A DNA stretch of 43,097 bases from Polaromonas sp. UBA5171 (GTDB lineage: Bacteria; Pseudomonadota; Gammaproteobacteria; Burkholderiales; Burkholderiaceae_C): the NCBI GenBank assembly GCA_002413395.1, contig DHWX01000026.1, positions 1-43,097 of the forward strand, read 5' to 3'. The number at the start of each line of letters is the position of its first letter. Position 1 is the stretch's first letter. A program made the translations under genes and the position numbers. The notes beneath the pieces were generated by a model. That model ran no database searches. It was not told the origin of the DNA and worked only from the letters and a program-made list of their open reading frames with translations. Below, one piece after another: positions 9,063 to 17,913 of the stretch.

Positions 9063-9108
9063 TTCATGAATCGTTGGGTGAATCTGGAAGTATCGACGAT
9101 GGCCGGAC

Positions 9109-9444
9109 TCACAGATCCGGCTCCTGCGTGCCCGCGTCCAGCCAGCGCAGGTAGTCGCTGGAGCCGGCAGAGATGGGAATTTGCACGATTTCCGGCGTCT
9201 CATATGAGTGATGCGCGCGGATGAATTGCGTCAGGGCCGCAAAGCGGTCCGTCCGCGTCTTGATGGCCAACCGGCATTCTGGTTCGGCCCACAAGACGCC
9301 CTGCCAGCGGTAAAAACTCTTGATGGGCTGGGTCTGCACACAAGCCCCCAGCCGCGCCTGGACAATCTGCCGGGCCAGCGCCTCGGCCTGCTGCGGGCTC
9401 GCCGTTGCGGTCAAAACAATGCAGTAAGTGCTGCCATGGGTCAT
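9109..9444 (-). CDS. cutA: CutA family divalent ion tolerance protein
   Basis: 111 aa, the usual size for this trimeric cytosolic family. Recognised from QIVQARLGACVQ, the WQG segment, ECRLAIKT and the HSYETPEI signature. I started at MTHGSTYCIVL, where homology begins; the longer frame adds unlikely residues. CutA proteins bind copper and have been linked to metal tolerance, though the mechanism is unsettled. It lies just upstream of the yjdM-like gene on the same strand (about 46 bp). Confidence 0.9.
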   Translation of the reverse strand: MTHGSTYCIVLTATASPQQAEALARQIVQARLGACVQTQPIKSFYRWQGVLWAEPECRLAIKTRTDRFAALTQFIRAHHSYETPEIVQIPISAGSSDYLRWLDAGTQEPDL

Positions 9445-9622
9445 GTTGCTGGCCTGGTGTGGTTCAGGAATATCATCCTGACCCTTTTCCGGTCTTCCTG
9501 CAAGGCCCGCGATGCGCACTGCCCAAAATCAAGGCAACGCGCCGCAGCTCCCGTCAAATGGCGCTTTGGCCGACTTGTCGGGAGATCATCAACAGCCTTG
9601 TCCACATCCGGCAGGGATAACT

Positions 9623-9925
9623 TCAGCCCGATTCAGGGGTCCGTTGGTGACCGTCTGTCCGCCCGTAGCGCAGTTTCATCCCGAGAATCGCCAGCGCCAG
9701 CGCCAGCGTGATCACGTTGGCGATCACAATCGGCCAGGCGCCGAGCAGCACACCGTATATCAGCCACAAGGCAACGCCCGCAGTGAATACGCTGTACATG
9801 CCCAGCGAAACACCGCTGACATCACGGGATTTAAAGCTGTGCCAGACCTGTGGCAAAAAGCTCAGGGTGGTCAGGCACGCCGCTGCGCTGCCAATGCTGT
9901 CAGTCAGGTTCATGGGCAGATTCAC
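9623..9925 (-). CDS. SemiSWEET family transporter
   Basis: 100 aa with three transmembrane helices, matching the single triple-helix bundle of bacterial SemiSWEET sugar transporters, which work as dimers. The first helix carries the PQ motif (TTLSFLPQVWHSFKSRDVSGVS) of the MtN3/PQ-loop family. Its start overlaps the dacB stop by four bases (ATGA), so it is coupled to dacB. The second in-frame ATG (9913) is an alternative start. Substrate not predictable from sequence. Confidence 0.85.
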   Translation of the reverse strand: MNLPMNLTDSIGSAAACLTTLSFLPQVWHSFKSRDVSGVSLGMYSVFTAGVALWLIYGVLLGAWPIVIANVITLALALAILGMKLRYGRTDGHQRTPESG

Positions 9926-11418
9926 CGGCCGCCTTCCCTGACGGCCCAGTCCACCAGGGCCTCAAGCGCCGGCCGTGCCGCGGGCGCGTTCGGGTGGTTG
10001 ACGATGGCCACCACCACCAGACGCCTGCCGCTGGGCGTGTCTACATAACCCGCCAGCGCACTGGCATCGCGCAGGCTGCCGGTTTTCAGATGGGCCCAGC
10101 CCCGAGACACCTGCGACTTGCTGTGCCTGAGTGTGCCGTCCACGCCGACGATCGGCAACGAGGCCATCAACTCCGGCATGGTGTCTGAGACGTAGGCCGT
10201 TTGCAGTAGGCGCGCCAGCCCTTGCGCGGTGATGCGCGCCTGACGCGACAGGCCCGAGCCGTTGTCCAGCACTGGCGGATTCTGTTCGCCAATGCGTTCA
10301 TGCCACCAGGCGTCCACCAGTTGACGCGAGGCTTCGCTGCTGGCCACACCCGTTCGCTGCAGACTCAGGGTCAGAAAGAGTTGCTGCGCCATCACATTGT
10401 TGCTGTATTTGTTGATATCGCGAATCACCTCGGCCAGCGGCGGTGAGGTCAACTCAAACGCCGGTGATTGATCGGGCGCGGCGCGGCCTTCACGCACACG
10501 CCCACCGAGCTTGCCGCCCATCTCCTGCCACATCCCCGCAACCGCCCGCTCGGCATAGTTGGCGGGGTCGGCGTAGGCCACAGCCCAGACTTTTTCGCCG
10601 CAGGCGACCGGGTAGCTGCCGTGAAAGACGATGCGCAAAGGGTCAGAAAAATCAGCCTTGAGTTGCGCCCGGTAGTCGCCACAGGCGGCCAGCGCGGCGG
10701 GGCCGCCTGAGCCACCACTCTGGCGCGTCGACAGCGGCACGCGGGCCTGCATCTGCACGCCGGCCAGGGGTGGCGCAAAGCTCACACTGGCGCGGCCGCT
10801 GACCAGGCTGGGCGTAAAGGTCATCACAACCGACTTGAAGTTGATCAGCAGCGCATCGGGCGCGGCGTTATAGGGCCGCTGCGGCTCGCCGTCAAAGTCG
10901 GCCGGATCTTGCGTGCTGGTCGCAAAAGCACTGCGATCCAGAAAAATGTCGCCAGTGATGGTCTTGATACCCAGCCCTTGCACCCGGCGCAGCAGCAACC
11001 ACAGCCGCTCCAGCACCAGCTTGGGGTCGCCCTGGCCCTGAATGATGAGGTTGCCCTGCAGCACACCGCCCGCGATGGTCCCGTCCACATACACCGGCGT
11101 TTTCCAGGTAAACGATGGCCCGAGCAGTTCCAGTCCGGCGTAAGTGGTCACCAGCTTCATCACCGAGGCCGGGTTCATGGGCATGCCGGCATGCCAACTC
11201 AGCAAAGGGGCTGCTTTGCCGCTCAACGTCGGGGTCGCGTCCACCACCAGAGCCGCCAGCGCGCCCTGCGGTACTCTGGCGCGCGCCAGCAAGACGGCCA
11301 CTTCGGGAGGCAGGGAATGGCTGGGCGTTTGGGCCAGGGCGCTCAGGCTGCATAGCCCAGTCAGCAAGCCTGCCACCAGGCGCGCCGTGAATTTACTGCA
11401 GGCTGCGTTCAAAAACAT
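9922..11418 (-). CDS. dacB: D-alanyl-D-alanine carboxypeptidase/endopeptidase (PBP4)
   Basis: 498 aa from MFLNAACSK, which supplies a signal peptide ending in ALAQ. All three penicillin-binding motifs of the PBP4 class are present: SVMK (Ser about 85, Lys about 88), SNN in KYSNNVMAQQ, and KTG in HLKTGSLRD. The enzyme trims and cleaves peptidoglycan peptides in the periplasm. The long insertion between the first two motifs is normal for this class. The frame could extend upstream to 11517, but the added residues would precede the signal peptide. Confidence 0.92.
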   Translation of the reverse strand: MFLNAACSKFTARLVAGLLTGLCSLSALAQTPSHSLPPEVAVLLARARVPQGALAALVVDATPTLSGKAAPLLSWHAGMPMNPASVMKLVTTYAGLELLGPSFTWKTPVYVDGTIAGGVLQGNLIIQGQGDPKLVLERLWLLLRRVQGLGIKTITGDIFLDRSAFATSTQDPADFDGEPQRPYNAAPDALLINFKSVVMTFTPSLVSGRASVSFAPPLAGVQMQARVPLSTRQSGGSGGPAALAACGDYRAQLKADFSDPLRIVFHGSYPVACGEKVWAVAYADPANYAERAVAGMWQEMGGKLGGRVREGRAAPDQSPAFELTSPPLAEVIRDINKYSNNVMAQQLFLTLSLQRTGVASSEASRQLVDAWWHERIGEQNPPVLDNGSGLSRQARITAQGLARLLQTAYVSDTMPELMASLPIVGVDGTLRHSKSQVSRGWAHLKTGSLRDASALAGYVDTPSGRRLVVVAIVNHPNAPAARPALEALVDWAVREGGR

Positions 11419-11568
11419 GCAGCAATTATCCGCGCTCGCGACTGGCGCACGCACAGGCTGGATAATCGCCAGATGCAGGGTCGTGACCGGCCTGCTGCGG
11501 AGCAATCGGAATACCATGTTTTTGATAGCTATTTTTTTTCGGTTCTATAAGGAATGGAGCCTTGCTTG

Positions 11569-12363
11569 ATGCCTGAACTGCGAAAATTTCTGGCCTTCGA
11601 CACCAGCACCGACCAACTGTCGATTGCAGTGACCGACGGTACGCGCGTCTGGCAGCACGGCGGCCCCGGTGGCGCACAGGCCTCCATCACACTGATCCCG
11701 GCGATTCTGGCGCTGCTGGCCGAAGCCGGCTTGAGCCTGGGCGAGCTCGATGCGATCGCCTTTGGTCGCGGACCGGGCTCGTTCACCGGCCTGCGCACGG
11801 CCTGCGCGGTGGCGCAAGGCCTGGCCTTTGGTGCTAACCATGGCGCGGGCCTCCCGGTGCTGCCAATTGACACGCTGATGGCCGTGGCTGAAGAGGCCCG
11901 CTTTCAATGGGCGGCCACGAAGGAGCATTTCATCGACGATCAGCGCTTCGCGGTCACGGCGCTGCTCGATGCGCGCATGAATCAAATGTATCTGCAGCAC
12001 TATGAATGCAGCAGCGGCGTGTGGACCTCCTTCAAGGGCTGCGAACTGATTCGGCCTGAAGATCTGGCGCCAGAGCCGGGTCCCCGCCTGCTCGCGGGCA
12101 ATGTGTTTGATGTGTATGCCGACCGCTTGCCCGTGGCGCTGGCATCGTTTGCCCACATGAAAGCGCTGCCAACTGCCAGCGCGCTGCTGCGACTGGCCCC
12201 GGCCCTGGCCGCTGCGGGCCATTGCGTGGACGCAGCGCTGGCTTTGCCGCTGTATGTTCGGGATAAAGTCGCCTTCACCACCGAAGAACGCGCCCGGATC
12301 AAGGCTGGTGCCAGCATTGACACTAACCTTCCCAACCCGCGCCAAGCTGTCAGCCTGCCATGA
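11569..12363 (+). CDS. tsaB: tRNA threonylcarbamoyladenosine protein TsaB
   Basis: 264 aa. An ASKHA-fold partner of TsaD in the t6A synthase complex. Landmarks: LAFDTSTDQLSIAV at the N-terminus and the FGRGPGSFTGLRTACAVAQGLA segment. I chose the ATG at 11569 because a GGAG lies about 9 bases upstream; the ATG at 11554 sits directly on the AAGGA and is badly spaced. The stop overlaps rimI (ATGA), the usual tsaB-rimI pairing. Its divergent neighbour is dacB. Confidence 0.93.
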   Translation: MPELRKFLAFDTSTDQLSIAVTDGTRVWQHGGPGGAQASITLIPAILALLAEAGLSLGELDAIAFGRGPGSFTGLRTACAVAQGLAFGANHGAGLPVLPIDTLMAVAEEARFQWAATKEHFIDDQRFAVTALLDARMNQMYLQHYECSSGVWTSFKGCELIRPEDLAPEPGPRLLAGNVFDVYADRLPVALASFAHMKALPTASALLRLAPALAAAGHCVDAALALPLYVRDKVAFTTEERARIKAGASIDTNLPNPRQAVSLP

Positions 12364-12839
12364 GCGCTGTTGCCAAACCCCTCGAAGCCGAGTTTGAAGC
12401 CATGACCCCGGACTGGCTGGAGGCAGTGGTACGCATCGAGCACAGCGCCTACGCGCACCCATGGTCGCAGGGTAACTTCATGGACTCGCTCAGCGCTGGC
12501 TACCAGGCACAACTGCTCACCGCAGGCGAGCCACCGAGGGTCGAGCTGCTGGGCTACTTTGTCGCCATGAAGGGCGTGGACGAGGTGCACCTGCTCAACA
12601 TCACCGTGGCGCCAGTCCACCAGCGACAGGGCTGGTGCCACATCATGCTCGATGCACTGGCCCTCTGGGCGCGAGGGCAAGGCGCGCAGTGGCTGTGGCT
12701 GGAAGTGCGGGTGAGCAACCTGCGCGCCAAGGCGGTTTACGAACGCTATGGTTTCCGCCATGTCGGCACGCGCCGCCATTATTACCCGGCCAGCGCTGAC
12801 GGGCGCGAGGACGCCATCGTCATGAGTCTGGCGCTGTGA
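12360..12839 (+). CDS. rimI: Ribosomal protein bS18 N-acetyltransferase RimI
   Basis: 159 aa GNAT acetyltransferase. The acetyl-CoA loop is the region HLLNITVAPVHQRQGW, where the usual RGxG is weakened to RQGW, followed by VRVSNLRAKAVYERYGF and the YYP segment characteristic of RimI. It acetylates the N-terminal alanine of ribosomal protein S18 in model species. It is coupled on both sides: ATGA with tsaB and a GTGA overlap with the next gene. Confidence 0.9.
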   Translation: MSAVAKPLEAEFEAMTPDWLEAVVRIEHSAYAHPWSQGNFMDSLSAGYQAQLLTAGEPPRVELLGYFVAMKGVDEVHLLNITVAPVHQRQGWCHIMLDALALWARGQGAQWLWLEVRVSNLRAKAVYERYGFRHVGTRRHYYPASADGREDAIVMSLAL

Positions 12840-13618
12840 ATCCTTCAGCCATGAGTCTGAGCCTCGACAAACGCCAGCGCGCCATGCTGCGCGAGATGGG
12901 TGTGCGTATCTGGCTGCCTGAAGCGCACCTGACAGAGCCGCCCGCCGAACCATTACCGGCGTTGGACTCGGTAGCTGCTGTGCCGGATTTGGCAAGGGGG
13001 AAAAGCCATTTTGATGACAAAAATCTGGATCGCAAGCCGCTACCCGCCAAAGGCGCGCCGCCGTTGCGGGTGCCCCCCGCCTCGGCCGGGGCCAATGTGC
13101 GAAGCAGTAACTCGCCCGACGCCTGGTGCCTGGGCCAGGCGCAGCCGCTTTATGCCGACACGGCCCATGCAGCAGGGGCACGCTGGCTGGTGCTGGCTGA
13201 AGCACCGGTTGCCGCGCTCAATGCCGACCCGCTGCATGGCGACGCCGGCAAACTGCTGGGCAATATGCTGCGCGCGGCGCACCTGCACCAGGCGGGCACG
13301 GTCCTGTTCGCACCGCTGGCTCGAATGACTGCCGCTGGCGCGGCAACCGACCTCTTTGCAGCCTTGTCCGAACTGATCGCCAGCGCCCGGCCGGATCTGG
13401 TGCTGGTGATGGGACGGCTGGCGGCGCAAGCCTTGCTGCGCTCCGCTGAACCCTTTGGAAAACTCAGGGGTCAGGTGCACCGCCTGCATGGGGCCAACAC
13501 CATCGTGACCTATGACGCTCCCTACCTGCTGCGCAATCCGGGCGACAAAGCCAGGGCCTGGGAAGATTTGTGCCTGGCGATGAGCCTGGTGCCTGGCGGC
13601 CTGGCGCGCCCAACCTGA
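12836..13618 (+). CDS. Uracil-DNA glycosylase-like protein, degenerate active site
   Basis: 260 aa from a GTG overlapping the rimI stop, or 255 aa from the ATG at 12851. The fold looks like family 4/5 uracil-DNA glycosylase: WLVLAEAPV, GDAGKLLGNMLRAAHLH, DLVLVMGRLAAQALL, then TYDAPYLLRNPGDKARAWEDL. In active members the first motif reads GEAPG and the second HPxxLL; here they are AEAPV and DAPYLL, and the cysteines of the iron-sulfur cluster are missing. It may be non-catalytic or altered in activity. Residues about 44-63 (positions 12966-13024) resemble the dispersed repeat and lie in the N-terminal linker. The location after tsaB-rimI is, as I recall, common in Burkholderiales. Confidence 0.7.
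   Translation: MNPSAMSLSLDKRQRAMLREMGVRIWLPEAHLTEPPAEPLPALDSVAAVPDLARGKSHFDDKNLDRKPLPAKGAPPLRVPPASAGANVRSSNSPDAWCLGQAQPLYADTAHAAGARWLVLAEAPVAALNADPLHGDAGKLLGNMLRAAHLHQAGTVLFAPLARMTAAGAATDLFAALSELIASARPDLVLVMGRLAAQALLRSAEPFGKLRGQVHRLHGANTIVTYDAPYLLRNPGDKARAWEDLCLAMSLVPGGLARPT
12966..13024 (+). repeat. Possible dispersed repeat copy within the UDG-like gene
   Basis: Reads ACTCGGTAGCTGCTGTGCC, then GGATTTGGCAAGGGGGAAAA and GCCATTTTGATG. Layout matches the family (GTAGCTGCT, spacer, CAAGGGC-AAAAGCC). It sits in the variable linker before the glycosylase domain, where an insertion would be tolerated. Confidence 0.5.
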
Positions 13619-13646
13619 GGTTCAGTCCGGCACCACCTCGGGATTT

Positions 13647-14522
13647 TCAGGTGCGGCTGGGTGCCAGCACCGAGGCAATGGCCACCACCATCAGCATCAC
13701 CGCCGCCCAGTCCTGCCAGTGCAGCACCTCGCCCAGACCGATGGCGCCAGCAAACACCCCAAGAATGGGAATCATCATTACGCTCAGGGTTGAGGCAATT
13801 GGCGGCAGAGTGCGCGCCAGCGTCAGCCAGGCAGTCTGGGCAAAGCCAAACACCAGCACGGCGTTGTAGGCGATGGCGGCCCAGACCTGCGGCGAAGGCG
13901 CCTGCCACTGCGGGTATTCCACCGCCGCGCAAAGCGGCGTCAGCAGCACCGCGGTGATCAGCATCATCCAGAAGGAAAGCGTCAGGGTGGCGATGCCTAC
14001 TTTGGTGTTGCGCAGCTGGTGCGTTCCCAAAGCCCAGATGGCGGCAGCCGCCAGCGCGCACAGCACCGCCACCGGCCGACCTGACAAATGGGTCAGCTCG
14101 TACCACAGCAGCAGCGCCACGCCCAGCGCCGCCGCCGCCACGCCCAGCCATTGGCGCGGCTTCAGGCGCGCGCCAAAAAAACAGGCCCCCAGCAGCGCCG
14201 AAAAAATCGGCATGGTGTAACCCAGGATGGCGGAGCGCCCGCTGCTGAGGTTTTTCACGGCCAGAATGATCAGCACATTCCAGATCAGCATGTTGGTCAT
14301 GGCGAGCCGGAACACCTCACGGAATTTGTCGCGCGGCACGAAAAACGGCGTCCTGCGCGCCACCATGAGCAGGGCCAGCACCAGCAGGCCGAGCCAGATG
14401 CACAGGGCGCGAAAGGTCAGCGGTGGATAGGCGGTCACGCCCAGTTTCATCACGGGCCAGTTGAAGCCCCAGACCAGGGTCAGGAAGGCAAGGAGCAGGA
14501 GTTGTTGGCGAGTGAGTTGCAT
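13647..14522 (-). CDS. DMT superfamily (EamA) transporter
   Basis: 291 aa from MQLTRQQLLL with ten predicted transmembrane helices in two EamA repeats; the first begins LLAFLTLVWGFNWPVMKLG. These inner membrane carriers export small metabolites. The substrate cannot be assigned. I rejected the frame extension to 14606 because it adds hydrophilic residues before the first helix. It ends tail-to-tail with the UDG-like gene and is divergent from pyrF. Confidence 0.85.
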   Translation of the reverse strand: MQLTRQQLLLLAFLTLVWGFNWPVMKLGVTAYPPLTFRALCIWLGLLVLALLMVARRTPFFVPRDKFREVFRLAMTNMLIWNVLIILAVKNLSSGRSAILGYTMPIFSALLGACFFGARLKPRQWLGVAAAALGVALLLWYELTHLSGRPVAVLCALAAAAIWALGTHQLRNTKVGIATLTLSFWMMLITAVLLTPLCAAVEYPQWQAPSPQVWAAIAYNAVLVFGFAQTAWLTLARTLPPIASTLSVMMIPILGVFAGAIGLGEVLHWQDWAAVMLMVVAIASVLAPSRT

Positions 14523-14623
14523 GAGGCGTGCGCAGGCAGGAAGGTGATCAAGCCGATAAGCGTACATTGTCCCGCTTTGGACGCGGCCTTGCCAGGTGCC
14601 GGGCATGGGGAGCTTCTTACAAT

Positions 14624-15454
14624 ATGGCCATGACTTTTCTCGACATGCTGGGCACCACAGAGCGCCAGAACCAATCCCTGCTGTGCGTCGGTCTGGACCC
14701 TGAGCCCACCCGCTTTCCCGGCAAACTTTCGGGCGACGCCAGCAAGATTTATGATTTTTGCGCCGCGATTGTTGATGCCACGGCCGATCTGGTGCTGGCC
14801 TTCAAGCCGCAAATTGCCTACTTCGCCGCGCACCGCGCCGAGGGCCAGCTCGAACGCTTGATGGCGCACATGCGCCGCGCCGCGCCGCACGTGCCCATCA
14901 TTCTGGATGCCAAGCGCGGCGACATCGGCAGCACCGCCGAGCAATACGCCAGGGAAGCCTTTGAGCGCTACGGTGCCGATGCGGTCACGCTCTCGCCCTT
15001 CATGGGATTCGACTCCATCACGCCCTACCTCAAATACCACGGCAAGGGCGCTTTTCTGCTTTGCCGCACCTCCAATCCCGGTGGCGATGATTTGCAGAAC
15101 CAGCGCCTGGCCTCGGTTGAAGGCCAGCCGCTGCTGTATGAGTACATCGCCCGCCTGGCGCAAGGCCCTTGGAACCTCAATGGCCAGCTCGGGCTGGTGG
15201 TGGGCGCCACCTACCCGGCCGAGATCGAGCGCGTGCGAGCCGTGGCGCCGACGCTGCCGCTGCTGATTCCCGGCGTCGGCGCGCAGGGCGGCGATGCGCT
15301 GGCGACGGTGCGCGCCGGCTGGCGGCCGGACGCGCCCATCATCGTCAACTCCTCCCGCGCCATCCTCTACGCCTCGTCAGGCGACGATTTTGCCGAGGCA
15401 GCGCGTCGAGAAGCCCTGAAAACGCGCGACCTGTTGCAGGCGGCGCGGTTCTGA
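14624..15454 (+). CDS. pyrF: Orotidine 5'-phosphate decarboxylase (type 2)
   Basis: 276 aa, longer than type 1 enzymes. It decarboxylates OMP to UMP, the last step of pyrimidine synthesis. The catalytic segment is ILDAKRGDIGSTAEQYA (Asp/Lys/Asp), with LCVGLDPEP at the N-terminus and VNSSRAILYAS near the C-terminus. The start MAMTFLDML follows GGGGAG by about 11 bases; the ATG six bases on is an alternative. Confidence 0.95.
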   Translation: MAMTFLDMLGTTERQNQSLLCVGLDPEPTRFPGKLSGDASKIYDFCAAIVDATADLVLAFKPQIAYFAAHRAEGQLERLMAHMRRAAPHVPIILDAKRGDIGSTAEQYAREAFERYGADAVTLSPFMGFDSITPYLKYHGKGAFLLCRTSNPGGDDLQNQRLASVEGQPLLYEYIARLAQGPWNLNGQLGLVVGATYPAEIERVRAVAPTLPLLIPGVGAQGGDALATVRAGWRPDAPIIVNSSRAILYASSGDDFAEAARREALKTRDLLQAARF

Positions 15455-15542
15455 TATGCGACACTGATTCAATAGCAATCACGCCCGTATCTAAATGGCA
15501 AAAAAATAGCTTTACTGCTTCATCGGCAGCACGGAGACGCAG

Positions 15543-16406
15543 ATGGACCCCAAGGCCGATGGCAAGACCGCCTTTGTATTTGCCGGCAGTGGCAGTTTCG
15601 GCGCGATTCAGGTCGGCATGCTGCATGCGCTGGTCGCCTATGGTGTGCGGCCCGATTTCGTGGTGGGCGCCTCGGTTGGTGCGATCAATTGCGCGTATTT
15701 CGCGGGCAACCCGACGCTGGCGGGCATCAAACAGCTCGAGCAGCTCTGGTGCGGACTCAAGCGCAGCAGCATCTTCCCCATGACCTTCAGCCGCATCGCC
15801 GGCCTGTTTTCCCGATCGCCCTCACTGGTCGATTCCAGCGGACTGCGCGGGTTGATCGAACAGCATTTGCCCTACAGACTGCTGGAGCAGGCGGAGCTGC
15901 CGCTGCATGTGGTCGCCACCAGGCAGCTGCACGGCCAATCGGTTTGCCTGTCATCGGGCCCGGCCGTGGAGGCGATTCTGGCCAGTTGTGCAATTCCGGC
16001 GATTTTTCCGCCGGTGCTGGTTGGCAAGGAGTACCTGATCGACGGCGCGATTTCCGGCAACACGCCAGTCACGACAGCGGTCGCGCTCGGTGCGACCCGG
16101 TTGATCGTGTTGCCCACCGGCTATGCCTGCTCATTGACCCAGCCGCCGACCAGTGCTCTTGCTAGCGCACTGCATGCGCTGAACCTGTTGGTCTTGCACC
16201 AGCTGGTGCAAGACCTGGAGTTGCTGGCCGATCGTTTTGAAGTGCTGGTGGTGCCCCCACTGTGTCCGCTGGCGGCCTCGGTCTACGATTTTTCGCGCGC
16301 GTCCGAGCTGATTGAAAACGCCAAGCAAAATACCCGGCACTGGCTGGAGGGCGGCGGCCTGCACCGGCACGGCATTCCCGGCGCGCTGCGGCCGCATGTG
16401 GATTGA
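15543..16406 (+). CDS. Patatin-like phospholipase family protein
   Basis: 287 aa. The oxyanion hole GSGSFGAIQVG is followed by the nucleophile elbow GASVGAIN (catalytic Ser) and the partner Asp in LIDGAISGNTPV. This is a lipid acyl hydrolase of the RssA/NTE-like group, probably cytosolic since no signal peptide is visible. All catalytic residues are present. The C-terminal section from about residue 200 is less conserved. Confidence 0.88.
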   Translation: MDPKADGKTAFVFAGSGSFGAIQVGMLHALVAYGVRPDFVVGASVGAINCAYFAGNPTLAGIKQLEQLWCGLKRSSIFPMTFSRIAGLFSRSPSLVDSSGLRGLIEQHLPYRLLEQAELPLHVVATRQLHGQSVCLSSGPAVEAILASCAIPAIFPPVLVGKEYLIDGAISGNTPVTTAVALGATRLIVLPTGYACSLTQPPTSALASALHALNLLVLHQLVQDLELLADRFEVLVVPPLCPLAASVYDFSRASELIENAKQNTRHWLEGGGLHRHGIPGALRPHVD

Positions 16407-16481
16407 GACTGACCGATAAATATGGATCAAGGTGCTTGTGCACGCGCTTGTGCAAGCGTTTGCGCGGGCCGTGGCGCGCTG

Positions 16482-17399
16482 TCAGCGACGCTTAATCTGC
16501 CCCAGCATCATGCAACCGAGCGCGGCCACCACCAGCGCAATGCCGGCCCATTGCCAGGGCGTGATGACTTCGCCCAGCACCAGCATGCCCGTGGCCAGGC
16601 CCACGATGGGCACGCCCAGGCTGAAGGGCGCCACGCGATTGGCGGGATGACGTTTGAGCAGGCCAGTCCACAGGCTGTAGCCCACCAGGGTTGCAACCCA
16701 GCCCAGGTAAGCTACCGCCAGCCAGCTTGAACCACGCGCCTGCATCCATTGCCAGCGCACCGCTTCGGGGTCAAACAGATACGACAGCGCAAAGAACGGC
16801 AGCACCGCCACCATGCTGCTCCACACCACAAAAGCCGGGGGCGAGTAGTTTGTAGCCACCCGTTGCACGCGCCGCGCGACGATGTTGGACACCGCCCACA
16901 TGGCCGCGGCGCCCAGCGTCAGTACAAAGCCGAGCAGGGTCGTCGCGCTGGCACCGCCATGGTCTGTGGCAGCGGGGTGCACATAATTGAGCGCAAAGCA
17001 CGCCAGGCCCAGCGCGGCCAGTACCAGGCCGATCTGCAGCGGCCGGCTGGCCCGTTCATGCAGCAGCACGAAGCCGAACAGCGCGGTAAAGAAAATCTGC
17101 GTCTGCAGCAGCACCGACGCCAGCGCGGCGGTCATGCCAACCTTGAGCGCGATAAACAAAATACCGAACTGCCCAACGCCCTGAAAGGTGCCATAAAGCA
17201 CCAGCCAGTGCCACGGAATCTTCGGCGGCCGGACGAACAGCGCCAGCGGCAGCACAGCAAACACATAGCGGGCCGCGCCAAGCTGAAACGGGGTGAAGTC
17301 GCGCAGGGCAAATTTCATCACGACGAAATTGACACCCCACAGCACCACTACCACCAGGGCGGCCAGCAGGTCGCGGCCGCTCAGTCGGGCATCGGTCAA
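16482..17399 (-). CDS. eamA: EamA family exporter (cysteine/O-acetylserine type)
   Basis: 305 aa with ten hydrophobic helices. The first (LLAALVVVVLWGVNFVVMK) and the region QFGILFIALKVGMTAALASVLLQ resemble Escherichia coli EamA (YdeD), which exports O-acetylserine and cysteine. Substrate assignment rests on that similarity recalled by eye. It is a second, distinct DMT carrier in the window, 2 kb from the first, and is divergent from the DUF883 gene. Confidence 0.82.
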   Translation of the reverse strand: MTDARLSGRDLLAALVVVVLWGVNFVVMKFALRDFTPFQLGAARYVFAVLPLALFVRPPKIPWHWLVLYGTFQGVGQFGILFIALKVGMTAALASVLLQTQIFFTALFGFVLLHERASRPLQIGLVLAALGLACFALNYVHPAATDHGGASATTLLGFVLTLGAAAMWAVSNIVARRVQRVATNYSPPAFVVWSSMVAVLPFFALSYLFDPEAVRWQWMQARGSSWLAVAYLGWVATLVGYSLWTGLLKRHPANRVAPFSLGVPIVGLATGMLVLGEVITPWQWAGIALVVAALGCMMLGQIKRR

Positions 17400-17554
17400 G
17401 GTGCGGCCGCGCCGCTACGGCGTCCTGAGAGGATATGGAAAAAGGGGAGAGCGTTGGGCATGATGTGACGCGCGGTTCAACGCACGCATAAAACCGTACA
17501 TGACGGGGTGCGAATATGCTAACCTTTAATTGTCCAATTTTCGAAAGGTCCACC

Positions 17555-17875
17555 ATGTCCAAAACCAATCCAACCATAGTTGAGTCGCAAGAACAACTGG
17601 TCAGCGATATCAAGTCGGTCATCGCCGATGCAGAAGAGGTGCTTTTCGCCACCGCGGATCAGGCGGGTGAAAAGGTCGCCAACCTGCGGGCCCGCGTCCA
17701 GACCCGCCTGCACGACGCCAAAGTGCGTCTGGCCGAGGCCGAGGCTGTGCTGGTCGCCAAGACCAAGGCTGCAGCCCAGGCTACCGACGCTTATGTTCAT
17801 GAGTCGCCCTGGACGGCCATCGGCATTGCGGCGGGCGTCGGGTTGCTGGTGGGGCTGATCATTGGCCGCCGCTAG
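17555..17875 (+). CDS. DUF883 (ElaB/YqjD-like) membrane-anchored protein
   Basis: 106 aa from MSKTNPTIVE, with a GAAAGG site upstream. The first two thirds form a charged amphipathic helix, and the C-terminus is a glycine-rich membrane anchor (WTAIGIAAGVGLLVGLIIGRR), the ElaB/YqjD layout. YqjD has been reported to tether ribosomes to the inner membrane in stationary phase; whether that holds here is unknown. It leads a three-gene set matching yqjD-yqjE-yqjK. Confidence 0.88.
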   Translation: MSKTNPTIVESQEQLVSDIKSVIADAEEVLFATADQAGEKVANLRARVQTRLHDAKVRLAEAEAVLVAKTKAAAQATDAYVHESPWTAIGIAAGVGLLVGLIIGRR

Positions 17876-17913
17876 GCTCAGCGCTCGGGCGAGCTTGACG
17901 CATCAAGGCGCTG

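Noticed and set aside
11505..11545. TTTTTGATAGCTATTTTTTTT before tsaB as a repeat copy
   Set aside because: Only the AT-rich first part resembles the family; simple A/T composition explains it.
11554..11568. ATG at 11554 as the tsaB start
   Set aside because: The AAGGA lies directly against it, leaving no spacing. The ATG at 11569 has a correctly spaced GGAG, and homology starts there.
13050..13100. GC-rich CCCCCCGCCTCGGCCGGGG in the UDG-like gene as another palindromic element
   Set aside because: It does not align with the 47-bp unit outside the C/G runs; proline-rich linkers in this family often look like this.
15455..15520. AATAGCAAT and AAAAAAATAGC motifs between pyrF and the patatin gene as a repeat copy
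   Set aside because: The motifs are in the wrong order and the GGGCTA tail is missing. At most a fragment.
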